Assembly (NCBI RefSeq): GCF_002863585.1
Contig: NZ_PGUY01000003.1
Span: forward strand, 1-64,000
Direction of reading: 5' to 3'
Length of the DNA: 64,000 nt
Source: Peribacillus deserti
GTDB taxonomy: Bacteria > Bacillota > Bacilli > Bacillales > DSM-1321
In this document: positions 27,354 through 34,899 of the stretch, piece after piece
Numbering within the stretch: position 1 is the stretch's first letter
How the letters are laid out: every line of letters starts with the position of its first letter
The notes under the pieces: generated by a model
Databases searched by the model: none
The model's input: the letters and a program-made list of their open reading frames with translations, nothing else
Told to the model about the DNA's origin: nothing
Made by a program: the position numbers and the translations under genes

Positions 27354-28115
27354 ATGTCTCAAACGACTACTGGAGAAGAGCAGCTGCAATGGAAAAAGTG
27401 GACAGACTGCCGTGATCCCCAAGCAGGAGACGCTCTTGTAAAAAAGTACATGCCTTTAGTGTCCTACCATGTACAGCGGATCTCTGTTACGCTGCCTAAA
27501 AGCGTGAGCAGAGATGATATACGCAGTCTGGGAATGGTAGGTTTATTTGATGCATTGGAGCGATTTGATCCGAGCAGGGACTTAAAATTCGACACTTACG
27601 CTTCTTTTAGAATAAGAGGCGCCATAATAGACGGCCTGCGGAAAGAAGACTGGCTTCCACGCAGCTCAAGAGAAAAAGCGAAGAAAATAGAAGCGGCAAT
27701 AGAAAATTTAGAACAACGATACATGCGTGCGGTCACACCAGCTGAAATAGCCATGGAGCTGCAGCTGACCGAAAATGAAGTTTCATCGGCAATCAATGAA
27801 AACTTTTTTTCTAATATTTTGTCTATGGATGAATCGCCGCAGGAGCATGAAGAAAAAGATAGCAAGCTGGTGCTGAAGGATGAAAGAGCACTTCAGCCGG
27901 AGGAACAGCTTTTAAAGGAAGAATTATACTCAGAGCTTGCTAAGGTTATTTCCATGTTAAATGAAAAAGAACAGCTTGTTTTACAATTATTTTATAAAGA
28001 AGAGCTGACATTGACTGAAATTGGACAGGTAATGGAACTTTCCACCTCCAGAATTTCGCAAATCCATTCGAAAGCGATCTTTAAATTGAAATCTACGTTA
28101 TCAAAGGCTATGTAG
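27354..28115 (+). CDS. sigD: Motility sigma factor SigD
   Basis: Sigma-28 family factor that directs transcription of flagellin, motor and autolysin genes. 253 aa: region 2 (DALERFDPSRDLKFDTYASFRIRG at about 68-91), region 3, and region 4 with helix-turn-helix LTLTEIGQVMELSTSRISQIHSKA near the end. ATG 27354 follows GAGGAGGAG (27341-27349); the longer frame from 27306 has no supporting site and would add non-conserved residues. Confidence 0.96.
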   Translation: MSQTTTGEEQLQWKKWTDCRDPQAGDALVKKYMPLVSYHVQRISVTLPKSVSRDDIRSLGMVGLFDALERFDPSRDLKFDTYASFRIRGAIIDGLRKEDWLPRSSREKAKKIEAAIENLEQRYMRAVTPAEIAMELQLTENEVSSAINENFFSNILSMDESPQEHEEKDSKLVLKDERALQPEEQLLKEELYSELAKVISMLNEKEQLVLQLFYKEELTLTEIGQVMELSTSRISQIHSKAIFKLKSTLSKAM

Positions 28116-28195
28116 CAGGAATGGGATATTTATTAATGGCTCTTTTCTAAAAGATTGTTGTTTTCTAATAATTTTTGTTACGTCACCCTGTTGTT

Positions 28196-28285
28196 CAGTC
28201 AGGTCGAATGGAGCGTAAGGTGCGAGACTCCTGCGGGAGCTGCGGGACAGGTGAGATCCCGCAGGCGAAGACGAGGAGGCTCACT
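28196..28285 (+). repeat. GCGAGACTCC-type intergenic repeat, copy 1
   Basis: GC-rich segment with GCGAGACTCCTGCGGGAGC, GCGGGACAGGTGAGATCCCGC-like self-complementary parts and GAGGAGGCTCAC. It resembles, from memory, a mobile-like intergenic repeat seen in many Bacillaceae genomes. A related, more degenerate copy is at 38200-38330. The usual 3' part (CCGCGGAAAGCG) is missing here, so the copy looks truncated. Confidence 0.65.
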
Positions 28286-28362
28286 TATTAATAGAGTTCC
28301 GGTTTATTAAGAGAGCCCTGGACGTCATGCAAAAAGGGAAGCGGGATCAAGGAAAGGATTCG

Positions 28363-28671
28363 ATGTTTGTGAGCTTGAAAGCTATTGAAATGCAAATCGC
28401 CCTGCCGCGAACCCAGGAAACAGGGAAACTTCATGAACAGCTTCAGCAGAGAGGACAGCTCCAAAACGATCTTGCTTCCTTTGAGGTACAAAAGGAAGAT
28501 AGACGCAAAACAAATACAGTCACCAGAAAAAATCAGAAGGAAAAGCTGCACCTTACGGATGATCAAATATCAAGGGAAGTTCTTGCAGAGTCAGAAAAAG
28601 AAAATCCTCAAGCGGTCGAACCATCAGCCCCCCATCCGTTCAAGGGAAACTTTGTTGACTTTTCCGGTTAG
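28363..28671 (+). CDS. Conserved small protein of unknown function, sigD-downstream
   Basis: 102-aa hydrophilic protein without membrane spans or a known catalytic motif. The N-terminus SLKAIEMQIALPRTQ and the C-terminus HPFKGNFVDFSG appear to be the anchor points; the middle is Gln/Lys/Glu-rich, probably helical. I recall similar proteins at this position in other Bacillaceae, but no function. ATG 28363 follows AAAGGA (28353-28358); GTG 28369 is an alternative. It ends 9 nt before the SwrB-like gene. Confidence 0.7.
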   Translation: MFVSLKAIEMQIALPRTQETGKLHEQLQQRGQLQNDLASFEVQKEDRRKTNTVTRKNQKEKLHLTDDQISREVLAESEKENPQAVEPSAPHPFKGNFVDFSG

Positions 28672-28680
28672 TGAGGATCG

Positions 28681-29331
28681 ATGACAGCATTTCTATTAAT
28701 CGTCAGTTTCATATTAAATATCATTGCACTGCTCGGAATTATCATTTTATATACACGACAGAACCGAATGCTTCAATTTGAAAAAAATCAAAGAGAGGCA
28801 GTGAAAGAAATGGAAACCATCCTTTCGTCATTTGCAGCGGAAATGAAGGAGGATCACGAAAACCTTTTGGCCAGCCTTCCCACAGGTAAGGCAGCAAAAA
28901 AAGAAAAGGGGAACACCCCTGAGCCCCTGCCAGCAGGAAGTCCAGTAAATAGCGGAAATAAATCAGGGCGTTCACTGCCGCCGTCCGGCCAGCCCTATAA
29001 GAAAGGCAAGAAAAAGGCAATCACTTCCTATAAAGACTCGAAGCCACCAGATGAGTTCGGAGGAGCAGAAAGTTTAATCAATCAGCTTCCCGGTGATATT
29101 GTTGAAATATCCAGCGCATCATCACAAGAAAGTGCCAAATCAGGCAATAGTTTCAAGGCACATTTTAATAAACAGCTGGACGGGCAGGCAGGCGCTGAGC
29201 AGCTCTATGTAAATTCGATCCTGCATCAGGCATTAGAATTAAAAAAATCCGGACTTTCTAATGAACAGATCGCTAAGAAATTACAAAAAGGAAAAACTGA
29301 AATCGATCTTTTATTAAAAATCAGAAGTTAA
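28681..29331 (+). CDS. swrB: SwrB-like membrane-anchored protein
   Basis: 216 aa with one N-terminal membrane span (about residues 4-24), a charged helical stretch (about 28-65), a low-complexity Gly/Pro/Lys linker and a C-terminal helix-turn-helix-like segment (ALELKKSGLSNEQIAKKLQKG). Position after sigD and before rpsB, and the anchor-plus-helix layout, match SwrB/YlxL, which in B. subtilis promotes FliF/FliG assembly. Sequence similarity is weak, so the name is provisional. Confidence 0.65.
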   Translation: MTAFLLIVSFILNIIALLGIIILYTRQNRMLQFEKNQREAVKEMETILSSFAAEMKEDHENLLASLPTGKAAKKEKGNTPEPLPAGSPVNSGNKSGRSLPPSGQPYKKGKKKAITSYKDSKPPDEFGGAESLINQLPGDIVEISSASSQESAKSGNSFKAHFNKQLDGQAGAEQLYVNSILHQALELKKSGLSNEQIAKKLQKGKTEIDLLLKIRS

Positions 29332-29344
29332 TACATGAAAATGC

Positions 29345-29373
29345 TTGAATGTCTCAACTGAATATGCTATATT
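29345..29373 (+). promoter_or_regulatory. Sigma-A promoter of rpsB
   Basis: TTGAAT (29345-29350), 17-bp spacer, TATATT (29368-29373). The start point would be near 29380, leaving a leader of about 109 nt before rpsB. Confidence 0.7.
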
Positions 29374-29407
29374 AGTCAACGGTGTTAATACACACGTTCA
29401 GGGATTC

Positions 29408-29439
29408 GGGCATTTGGTGCTGTAAAACAGTTAATGCCT
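29408..29439 (+). promoter_or_regulatory. Hairpin in the rpsB leader
   Basis: GGGCATT (29408-29414) pairs with AATGCCT (29433-29439), with an inner CTG/CAG stem around TAAAA. There is no U-run after it, so it is not a terminator. It may be part of a ribosomal-protein autoregulatory leader, but I cannot assign it to a named RNA family. Confidence 0.4.
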
Positions 29440-29488
29440 GGAGATGATTAGGACGGAGGAAATAAAAACCATTAGGAGGAAACAAAAC

Positions 29489-30199
29489 ATGTCAGTAATT
29501 TCTATGAAGCAATTACTTGAAGCTGGTGTACACTTCGGTCACCAGACTCGCCGCTGGAACCCAAAAATGAAGAAATATATCTTCACTGAGCGTAACGGCA
29601 TCTATATCATTGACCTGCAAAAAACAGTTAAGAAGGTAGAAGAAGCTTATAACTTCGTAAGAGAAGTTGCTGCAAACGGCGGAACTATCCTTTTCGTAGG
29701 TACTAAAAAGCAAGCACAAGAATCTGTTAAAGAAGAGGCTGCTCGCGCAGGTATGTACTATGTTAACCAACGCTGGTTAGGTGGTACATTAACTAACTTC
29801 GAAACAATTCAAAAACGTATTACTCGTCTTAAGCAAATCGAAAAGATGGAACAAGACGGTACATTTGAAGTGCTTCCTAAAAAAGAAGTTATCCAACTTA
29901 AAAAAGAATGGGATCGCCTTGAAAAATTCCTAGGCGGTATTAAAGATATGAAGAGTATTCCTGATGCAATCTTCATCATCGATCCTCGTAAAGAGCGTAT
30001 CGCTGTTGCAGAAGCACACAAGTTGAACATCCCGCTTGTAGGTATCGTTGATACTAACTGTGATCCGGATGAGATCGACTATGTAATCCCTGCAAACGAT
30101 GATGCAATCCGTGCTGTTAAACTTCTAACTGGTAAAATGGCTGACGCTATCCTTGAAGTTAAACAAAGCGAAGAACAAACAGAAACAACAACTGCTTAA
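29489..30199 (+). CDS. rpsB: 30S ribosomal protein S2
   Basis: Small-subunit protein S2, 236 aa. Opening [21 protein letters not shown], the central [10 protein letters not shown] and [11 protein letters not shown], and [13 protein letters not shown] are hallmark S2 segments. ATG 29489 follows AGGAGG by 9 nt. The codon use shifts towards a highly expressed set compared with the neighbouring motility genes. Confidence 0.98.
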   Translation: MSVISMKQLLEAGVHFGHQTRRWNPKMKKYIFTERNGIYIIDLQKTVKKVEEAYNFVREVAANGGTILFVGTKKQAQESVKEEAARAGMYYVNQRWLGGTLTNFETIQKRITRLKQIEKMEQDGTFEVLPKKEVIQLKKEWDRLEKFLGGIKDMKSIPDAIFIIDPRKERIAVAEAHKLNIPLVGIVDTNCDPDEIDYVIPANDDAIRAVKLLTGKMADAILEVKQSEEQTETTTA

Positions 30200-30205
30200 T
30201 GTAGC

Positions 30206-30246
30206 AAAAGGTGATAAGAGGATAAGGCCTTTTATCACCTTTTTTT
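30206..30246 (+). terminator. Intrinsic terminator after rpsB
   Basis: AAAAGGTGATAA (30206-30217) pairs with TTATCACCTTTT (from 30232), followed by a T-run to 30246. It separates rpsB from tsf, so tsf is reached by read-through or by an unseen promoter in 30247-30420. Confidence 0.85.
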
Positions 30247-30433
30247 AAGAAGATGTTAAAGCTCATTTTTAATTTGAGCACCATGTTGATTGGAATGGAA
30301 ATCGACAGACAAGTTTAACAAACCTTATAGAAAACCGCTGTCTCTGCAAAAATCTTTTGTAAAAAAAGGATGTTACGGGACACTATGTAAGGGACCAAAC
30401 GATTTTACATATATTTAAAGGAGGAGTTTTACA

Positions 30434-31318
30434 ATGGCAGTAACTGCTCAAATGGTTAAAGAACTTCGTGAAAAAACAGGCGCAGGTATGATGGACTGCA
30501 AAAAAGCATTGACTGAAACAAACGGTGACATGGAGGCAGCAATCGACTTCCTACGTGAAAAAGGAATGGCAAGCGCTGCTAAGAAAGCTGACCGTATCGC
30601 TGCTGAAGGATCTACTTATATCCTGACAGAAGGTAACGAAGCAGTCATTCTTGAAGTTAACTCAGAAACTGACTTTGTTGCGAAAAACGAAGGTTTCCAA
30701 GTACTTGTTAAAGAACTTGCTTCACACCTATTAAACAACAAGCCTGCATCTGTTGAAGAAGCTCTTGAGCAAACAATGGAAAACGGCGCTACTGTTGCTG
30801 AACATATCAATGCTGCAATTTCTAAAATTGGAGAAAAACTTACTCTTCGCCGTTTCGAAGTAAAAACAAAAACCGAAGCTGATGCTTTTGGTGCTTACCT
30901 TCACATGGGCGGCCGTATCGGTGTTCTAACAGTTCTTGAAGGAACTACTGATGAAGAAGCTGCTAAAGATGTTTCTATGCACATTGCAGCTTTAAGACCT
31001 CTTTATGTTTCTCGTGACCAGGTTACTTCTGATGAAATTGAACGTGAGCGCAAAGTATTGACTGAGCAGGCTCTTAACGAAGGCAAACCAGAAAAGATCG
31101 TTGAAAAAATGGTTGAAGGCCGCATCAATAAATTCTATGAAGAAATTTGTGTAAATGACCAGAGTTTCGTAAAAAATCCTGACGTAAAAGTTGGAAAATT
31201 TGTTGAATCTAAAGGCGGTAAAATCGCAAGCTTCGTACGTTATGAAGTTGGCGAAGGCATCGAAAAACGCCAAGATAACTTTGCTGAAGAAGTAATGAGC
31301 CAAGTTAAAAAAGACTAA
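30434..31318 (+). CDS. tsf: Translation elongation factor Ts
   Basis: Nucleotide exchange factor for EF-Tu, 294 aa. N-terminal UBA-like domain ([16 protein letters not shown]) and the [10 protein letters not shown] motif (about 79-88) are clear, followed by the dimerisation domain. Preceded by AAAGGAGGAG. Codon use again indicates high expression. Confidence 0.98.
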   Translation: MAVTAQMVKELREKTGAGMMDCKKALTETNGDMEAAIDFLREKGMASAAKKADRIAAEGSTYILTEGNEAVILEVNSETDFVAKNEGFQVLVKELASHLLNNKPASVEEALEQTMENGATVAEHINAAISKIGEKLTLRRFEVKTKTEADAFGAYLHMGGRIGVLTVLEGTTDEEAAKDVSMHIAALRPLYVSRDQVTSDEIERERKVLTEQALNEGKPEKIVEKMVEGRINKFYEEICVNDQSFVKNPDVKVGKFVESKGGKIASFVRYEVGEGIEKRQDNFAEEVMSQVKKD

Positions 31319-31348
31319 TTTTCTTTTGATATGTGAGAATATAAAAAT

Positions 31349-31375
31349 AGGGGACACCTTGTGTTCCCTTTTTTT
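31349..31375 (+). terminator. Intrinsic terminator after tsf
   Basis: AGGGGACAC (31349-31357) and GTGTTCCCT (31361-31369) form the stem with a 3-nt loop, followed by seven T residues. Confidence 0.85.
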
Positions 31376-31432
31376 AAAATCATCGCAGCAGGTTGAACAA
31401 GGAATCAGATTTTTACATAGTTGGAGGTTTAT

Positions 31433-32155
31433 ATGAGCAGCGCAAAATATAATCGTGTCGTATTAAAACTTAGCGGTGAAGCCTTAGCGGGAAATCTAGG
31501 ATTTGGACTGGATCCTGCAGTTATCAAATCTGTTTCAGAGCAGGTAAAGGAAGTAGCAGAGCTTGGAGTAGAGGTAGCAGTTGTTGTTGGCGGAGGAAAT
31601 ATCTGGCGCGGCAAAGTAGGCAGCGAAATGGGCATGGACCGTGCAACTGCTGACTACATGGGAATGCTGGCAACAGTTATGAACTCACTTGCCCTGCAGG
31701 ACAGCCTCGAACAACAGGGAATTGAAACAAGGGTTCAAACATCCATAGAAATGAGACAGGTAGCAGAACCTTATATCAGAAGACGTGCTATCAGACACTT
31801 AGAAAAGAAACGAGTAGTCATTTTTGCTGCTGGAACCGGCAATCCGTATTTTTCAACAGACACAACTGCTGCATTAAGAGCTGCTGAAATAGAAGCCGAA
31901 GTGATTTTAATGGGTAAGAATAATGTGGATGGTGTATATAGTGCAGATCCGCTTAAAAATCCAAATGCAATAAAATATGATGAGCTTTCCTACCTGGATG
32001 TACTAAAAGAAGGACTTGCTGTTATGGACTCTACTGCTTCATCTTTATGCATGGATAATGACATACCACTTATCGTGTTCTCTATCATGGAAAAAGGAAA
32101 TATTAAACGTGCCGTAATGGGCGAAACAATCGGTACCATTGTAAGGGGGAAATAA
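31433..32155 (+). CDS. pyrH: UMP kinase
   Basis: Phosphorylates UMP to UDP. 240 aa, amino-acid-kinase fold: [12 protein letters not shown] at the N-terminus, [29 protein letters not shown] and [18 protein letters not shown] are the expected substrate and ATP sites. ATG 31433 follows GGAGGT (31423-31428); the in-frame TTG 31421 lies before that site. Followed by frr after 3 nt. Confidence 0.97.
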   Translation: MSSAKYNRVVLKLSGEALAGNLGFGLDPAVIKSVSEQVKEVAELGVEVAVVVGGGNIWRGKVGSEMGMDRATADYMGMLATVMNSLALQDSLEQQGIETRVQTSIEMRQVAEPYIRRRAIRHLEKKRVVIFAAGTGNPYFSTDTTAALRAAEIEAEVILMGKNNVDGVYSADPLKNPNAIKYDELSYLDVLKEGLAVMDSTASSLCMDNDIPLIVFSIMEKGNIKRAVMGETIGTIVRGK

Positions 32156-32158
32156 ACA

Positions 32159-32716
32159 ATGCCAAAACAAGTAACCGCAAATGCAAAAGATCGTATGGAT
32201 AAAGCAATCGGTGCTTACAGCCGTGTGCTGGCAAGTATTCGTGCCGGCCGTGCTAATGCTTCACTTCTTGACAGAATAACAGTGGATTACTATGGTGCAC
32301 CAACACCGATAAACCAGGTTGCGGGAATTTCTGTTCCTGAGGCTCGTCTTCTAGTTATTCAGCCTTATGACAAGACTGTCTTATCAGAAATTGAAAAGGC
32401 CATCTTGAAATCGGATCTGGGTCTAAACCCTACGAATGACGGCTCTGTTATCCGCCTGGCTATCCCAGCGCTTACTGAAGAAAGACGTAAGGATCTGGTT
32501 AAGCAGGTTAGAAAAGAGTCTGAAGAAGCAAAAATCGCAGTCAGAAATGTACGGCGTGATGCGAATGATGATCTGAAGAAGCTTGAGAAAAACGGTGAAA
32601 TTACAGAAGATGATCTTCGCAGATATTCTGATGAAATCCAGAAGACAACCGATTCTTATATCGCGAAAGTGGATTCAATTACCAAAGATAAAGAAAAAGA
32701 GATCTTAGAGGTATAA
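32159..32716 (+). CDS. frr: Ribosome recycling factor
   Basis: Splits post-termination ribosomes together with EF-G. 185 aa, the standard length. Conserved segments: [19 protein letters not shown] (about 29-47), the [16 protein letters not shown] helix, and [13 protein letters not shown]. Forms a unit with pyrH. Confidence 0.97.
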   Translation: MPKQVTANAKDRMDKAIGAYSRVLASIRAGRANASLLDRITVDYYGAPTPINQVAGISVPEARLLVIQPYDKTVLSEIEKAILKSDLGLNPTNDGSVIRLAIPALTEERRKDLVKQVRKESEEAKIAVRNVRRDANDDLKKLEKNGEITEDDLRRYSDEIQKTTDSYIAKVDSITKDKEKEILEV

Positions 32717-32732
32717 TTTAATAAGATTACAT

Positions 32733-32758
32733 GCCCCTGCCAGAGGGGATTTTTTTTT
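32733..32758 (+). terminator. Intrinsic terminator after frr
   Basis: CCCCT (32734-32738) pairs with AGGGG (32744-32748), followed by a run of about nine T residues. Confidence 0.75.
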
Positions 32759-33025
32759 ATCCGGACCCTATTCATAGTATTTGATGCCGAGAGAAAGGTT
32801 CTAACGCTCCAGCACGGGTGTATAAATAAAGTAATCTGCTGATAAATTTTCATGCGCAGCCACAGAATAAATTTCGGGCGGCTCGCTGCCTTTTCGGGAA
32901 AAGTGATTTTTAAAATATAACAATTCCGCAGCCGTGCGGGTTTGCTGGCCATTTCTCATTAATAATAGGAGATTGCTGCTTTTTTTGTTATTATTAAATA
33001 GATTCATTTTTAACATCAATACATA
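32759..33025. other. Gene-free region between frr and uppS
   Basis: No supported gene. I see AT-rich sequence with a few short inverted repeats (for example around 32925-32940), none clearly a terminator or known RNA. Confidence 0.4.
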
Positions 33026-33054
33026 TTGAAATTACTCTGTCCGAATCTTATTTA
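33026..33054 (+). promoter_or_regulatory. Possible promoter of uppS
   Basis: TTGAAA (33026-33031), 17-bp spacer, TATTTA (33049-33054). The -10 is imperfect. Placement between the frr terminator and uppS makes it reasonable. Confidence 0.35.
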
Positions 33055-33082
33055 GAGTTAATTCAGGTGGGGGATACATGTT

Positions 33083-33856
33083 ATGGAAATCTTGAAACGC
33101 TGGAAAAATAAAAGCGGCTCAAACAATGTAACGGATAAAATAAATGAAGCAAAAAGAAATCCAATACCGGAGCATATTGCAATCATCATGGATGGCAATG
33201 GCCGCTGGGCCAAGAAACGTTCTCTGCCCCGGATTGCAGGCCATCATGAAGGCATGAAGGTTGTAAAAAAGATTACCAAGCTTGCAAGCCAGCTGGGTGT
33301 CAAGACACTGACTGTCTATGCATTCTCGACTGAGAATTGGAAAAGGCCTCAGACAGAAGTAGAATTTCTCATGAAACTGCCACAGGAATTCTTAGGTACA
33401 TTTCTGCCTGAACTGATCGAAGAAAACGTTAAAGTCCAAATGATGGGGGAAAAAGAAGCCCTCCCGCAGCATACTTTAAACTCTGTAGAAAAAGCCATTA
33501 CAGAAACAAGCCAAAATACGGGCATGATCTTGAACTTTGCCCTCAATTACGGCAGCCGTGCAGAAATCCTGCATGCCATGAAAAAGGTCTTAATAGATGC
33601 GAAAAGTGGTATAATAGATGAAAATCAGGTCAACGAGGAACTCTTCTCCAGCTACTTAATGACAGACGGACTCAAGGATCCAGACCTGCTCATCCGTACC
33701 AGCGGGGAAATCCGCCTAAGCAACTTCATGCTGTGGCAATTAGCATACACAGAATTCTGGTTTACCGATGTCTATTGGCCCGACTTTAGCGAAGAGCACC
33801 TGCTGGAAGCAATAACAGACTTCCAGAAAAGGTCCAGGAGGTACGGCGGGGTTTAA
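33083..33856 (+). CDS. uppS: Undecaprenyl diphosphate synthase
   Basis: cis-Prenyltransferase making the C55 lipid carrier for peptidoglycan and teichoic acids. 257 aa. The catalytic Asp is about residue 37 in IIMDGNGRWAKKR; VYAFSTENWKRP and the C-terminal DLLIRTSGEIRLSNFMLWQ motif are present. ATG 33083 is about 8 nt after GGTGGGGGA. In B. subtilis cdsA follows directly; here 1 kb of repeats intervenes. Confidence 0.97.
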   Translation: MEILKRWKNKSGSNNVTDKINEAKRNPIPEHIAIIMDGNGRWAKKRSLPRIAGHHEGMKVVKKITKLASQLGVKTLTVYAFSTENWKRPQTEVEFLMKLPQEFLGTFLPELIEENVKVQMMGEKEALPQHTLNSVEKAITETSQNTGMILNFALNYGSRAEILHAMKKVLIDAKSGIIDENQVNEELFSSYLMTDGLKDPDLLIRTSGEIRLSNFMLWQLAYTEFWFTDVYWPDFSEEHLLEAITDFQKRSRRYGGV

Positions 33857-34006
33857 ACAGGGTTTCTGCGCAGATTCATTCAGTTTTGATGCAGTATGCC
33901 TTTTAATTAGATGGCTCCGAGAGGTGTATGTTGGTAAAATCAATGAATTTTCGCCATTACCTCTTGCCATATCGCTTTTTTGAAGTACTTATAGGGCAGA
34001 CTGCGA

Positions 34007-34136
34007 TTTATGAGGGGTAATTCGGTTTTTATGTGGGGAAAACAAGATTTTATGTGGCGAAAATCGGTTTTTATGAGGGGTAAACCGGATTTTATGTGGC
34101 AAAATCTAATTTTATGTATGAGCATCCCTTTTTATG
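34007..34136 (+). repeat. Phased 21-bp degenerate repeat array, locus 2
   Basis: TTTATG begins at 34007, 34028, 34049, 34070, 34091, 34111 and 34131, so steps are 21,21,21,21,20,20. Each is followed by GAGGGG or GTGGGG-like bases and an A-rich tail. A weaker unit may sit near 33988. Same motif as loci 1, 3 and 4 but on the opposite strand. The - strand open frame over it is a by-product of the 21-bp (7-codon) period. Confidence 0.8.
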
Positions 34137-34160
34137 TGGATTTACCTGATATATTGTGAA

Positions 34161-34222
34161 GGTCTGCGGACGCAGGTCAGGACGGCCTTGCCAAAGGACG
34201 TGGCGGTCTTAGCCATTCATCC
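34161..34222 (+). repeat. GGACGCAGG repeat module (family B), copy 1
   Basis: 62-nt module with two inverted repeats: CTGCG-GA-CGCAG and a GCCA(A/C)-AGGAC-GTGGC hairpin. Two further copies are at 34346-34407 and 34536-34597. The first copy carries GCCAAAGGACGTGGC, one mismatch in the second stem. Confidence 0.7.
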
Positions 34223-34230
34223 TTAAACAG

Positions 34231-34345
34231 GCGCTTCCGCTTTTCTATTTGTCCAGCTCCGGTATCCTGCCCCTCCCGACACAAGCCAATCAGTCCATGA
34301 GAAGAAAATCACTTCTCACCGCCCGCTTGTCTTGTGCAATTCGGA
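34231..34345 (+). repeat. Long-hairpin repeat (family A), copy 1
   Basis: Begins GCGCTTCCGCTTTTC and folds as one long interrupted hairpin: CACAAG (34280-34285) with CTTGTG (34331-34336), apical stem TGAGAAG (34298-34304) with CTTCTCA (34312-34318). Copy 3 at 34607 is almost identical. Confidence 0.75.
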
Positions 34346-34407
34346 GGCCTGCGGACGCAGGTCAGAACGGCGTTGCCACAGGACGTGGCGATCTTAGCCG
34401 TTCAATC
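34346..34407 (+). repeat. Family B module, copy 2
   Basis: Same two hairpins as copy 1, with CCTGCG-GA-CGCAGG and GCCAC-AGGAC-GTGGC both perfect. It lies between family A copies 1 and 2. Confidence 0.7.
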
Positions 34408-34417
34408 TTAAAGTGCG

Positions 34418-34535
34418 GATACCTGCGCTTTTCTTTGATTGTCCAGCTGCAGCGCCTAGCCCCTCGAGTCATAAGCTGATCAGTCCATGGAAAGGAAAAC
34501 CGCTTTCCACGGCCTGCTCATCTTATGCTTGTCGG
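34418..34535 (+). repeat. Family A, copy 2
   Basis: CATAAG (34470-34475) with CTTATG (34522-34527) and an apical stem TGGAAAG (34488-34494) with CTTTCCA (34503-34509). Both stems differ from copy 1 by paired changes that keep the base pairing. Confidence 0.75.
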
Positions 34536-34597
34536 AGGCCTGCGGACGCAGGTCAGGACGGCGTTGCCACAGGACGTGGCGGTCTTAGCCGGTCATC
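34536..34597 (+). repeat. Family B module, copy 3
   Basis: Third copy of the two-hairpin module, nearly identical to copy 2. It joins family A copies 2 and 3. Confidence 0.7.
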
Positions 34598-34602
34598 CTT
34601 AA

Positions 34603-34722
34603 ACAGGCGCTTCCGCTTTTCTATTTGTCCAGCTCCGGTATCCTGCCCCTCCCGACACAAGCCAATCGGTCCATGAGAAGAAAATCACTTCTCACGGCCC
34701 GCTTGTCTTGTGCAATTCGGGG
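34603..34722 (+). repeat. Family A, copy 3
   Basis: Almost identical to copy 1 at an offset of 376 bp, consistent with a local duplication of the copy 1-copy 2 block. Confidence 0.75.
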
Positions 34723-34727
34723 CAAAA

Positions 34728-34875
34728 CGCGGATACCTGCGCTTTTCTTTGATGTCCAGCTGCAGCGCCTAGCCCCTCGAGTCATAAGCTGATCAGTCCA
34801 TGGAAAGGAAAACCGCTTTCCACGGCCTGCTCATCTTATGCTGTTCGGGGCTGCCCAAGGCGCTTCCGCTTTTCT
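34728..34875 (+). repeat. Family A, copy 4
   Basis: Almost identical to copy 2 at an offset of 314 bp; the family B module expected between copies 3 and 4 is missing. It ends with GGGGCTGCCCAAGGCGCTTCCGCTTTTCTATG, split here as GGGGCTGCCC and GGCGCTTCCGC, directly before the cdsA ribosome-binding site. Confidence 0.7.
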
Positions 34876-34899
34876 ATGAAGGTGAGGAATTTTAATTTT

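Noticed and set aside
28385-28684. 99-aa + strand frame overlapping the small gene after sigD
   Set aside because: Out-of-frame shadow; the 102-aa frame has the better ribosome-binding site and conserved-looking ends.
31393-31421. TTGAAC-17-CATAGT as a pyrH promoter
   Set aside because: The start would fall inside the pyrH ribosome-binding site.
33940-34125. - strand 61-aa frame with an HIK-x4 heptad repeat
   Set aside because: The heptad pattern is produced by the 21-bp period of array locus 2; all genes run on the + strand and no start signal is present.
34249-34676. Two + strand open frames (76 and 87 aa) sharing an ADAGQ-GVATGRG segment
   Set aside because: They are translations of the duplicated family A/B repeats; no ribosome-binding site and no conserved protein features.
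34161-34875. Repeat cluster as a CRISPR array
   Set aside because: Units are 60-140 nt, self-complementary and without unique spacers of constant length; no cas genes nearby.
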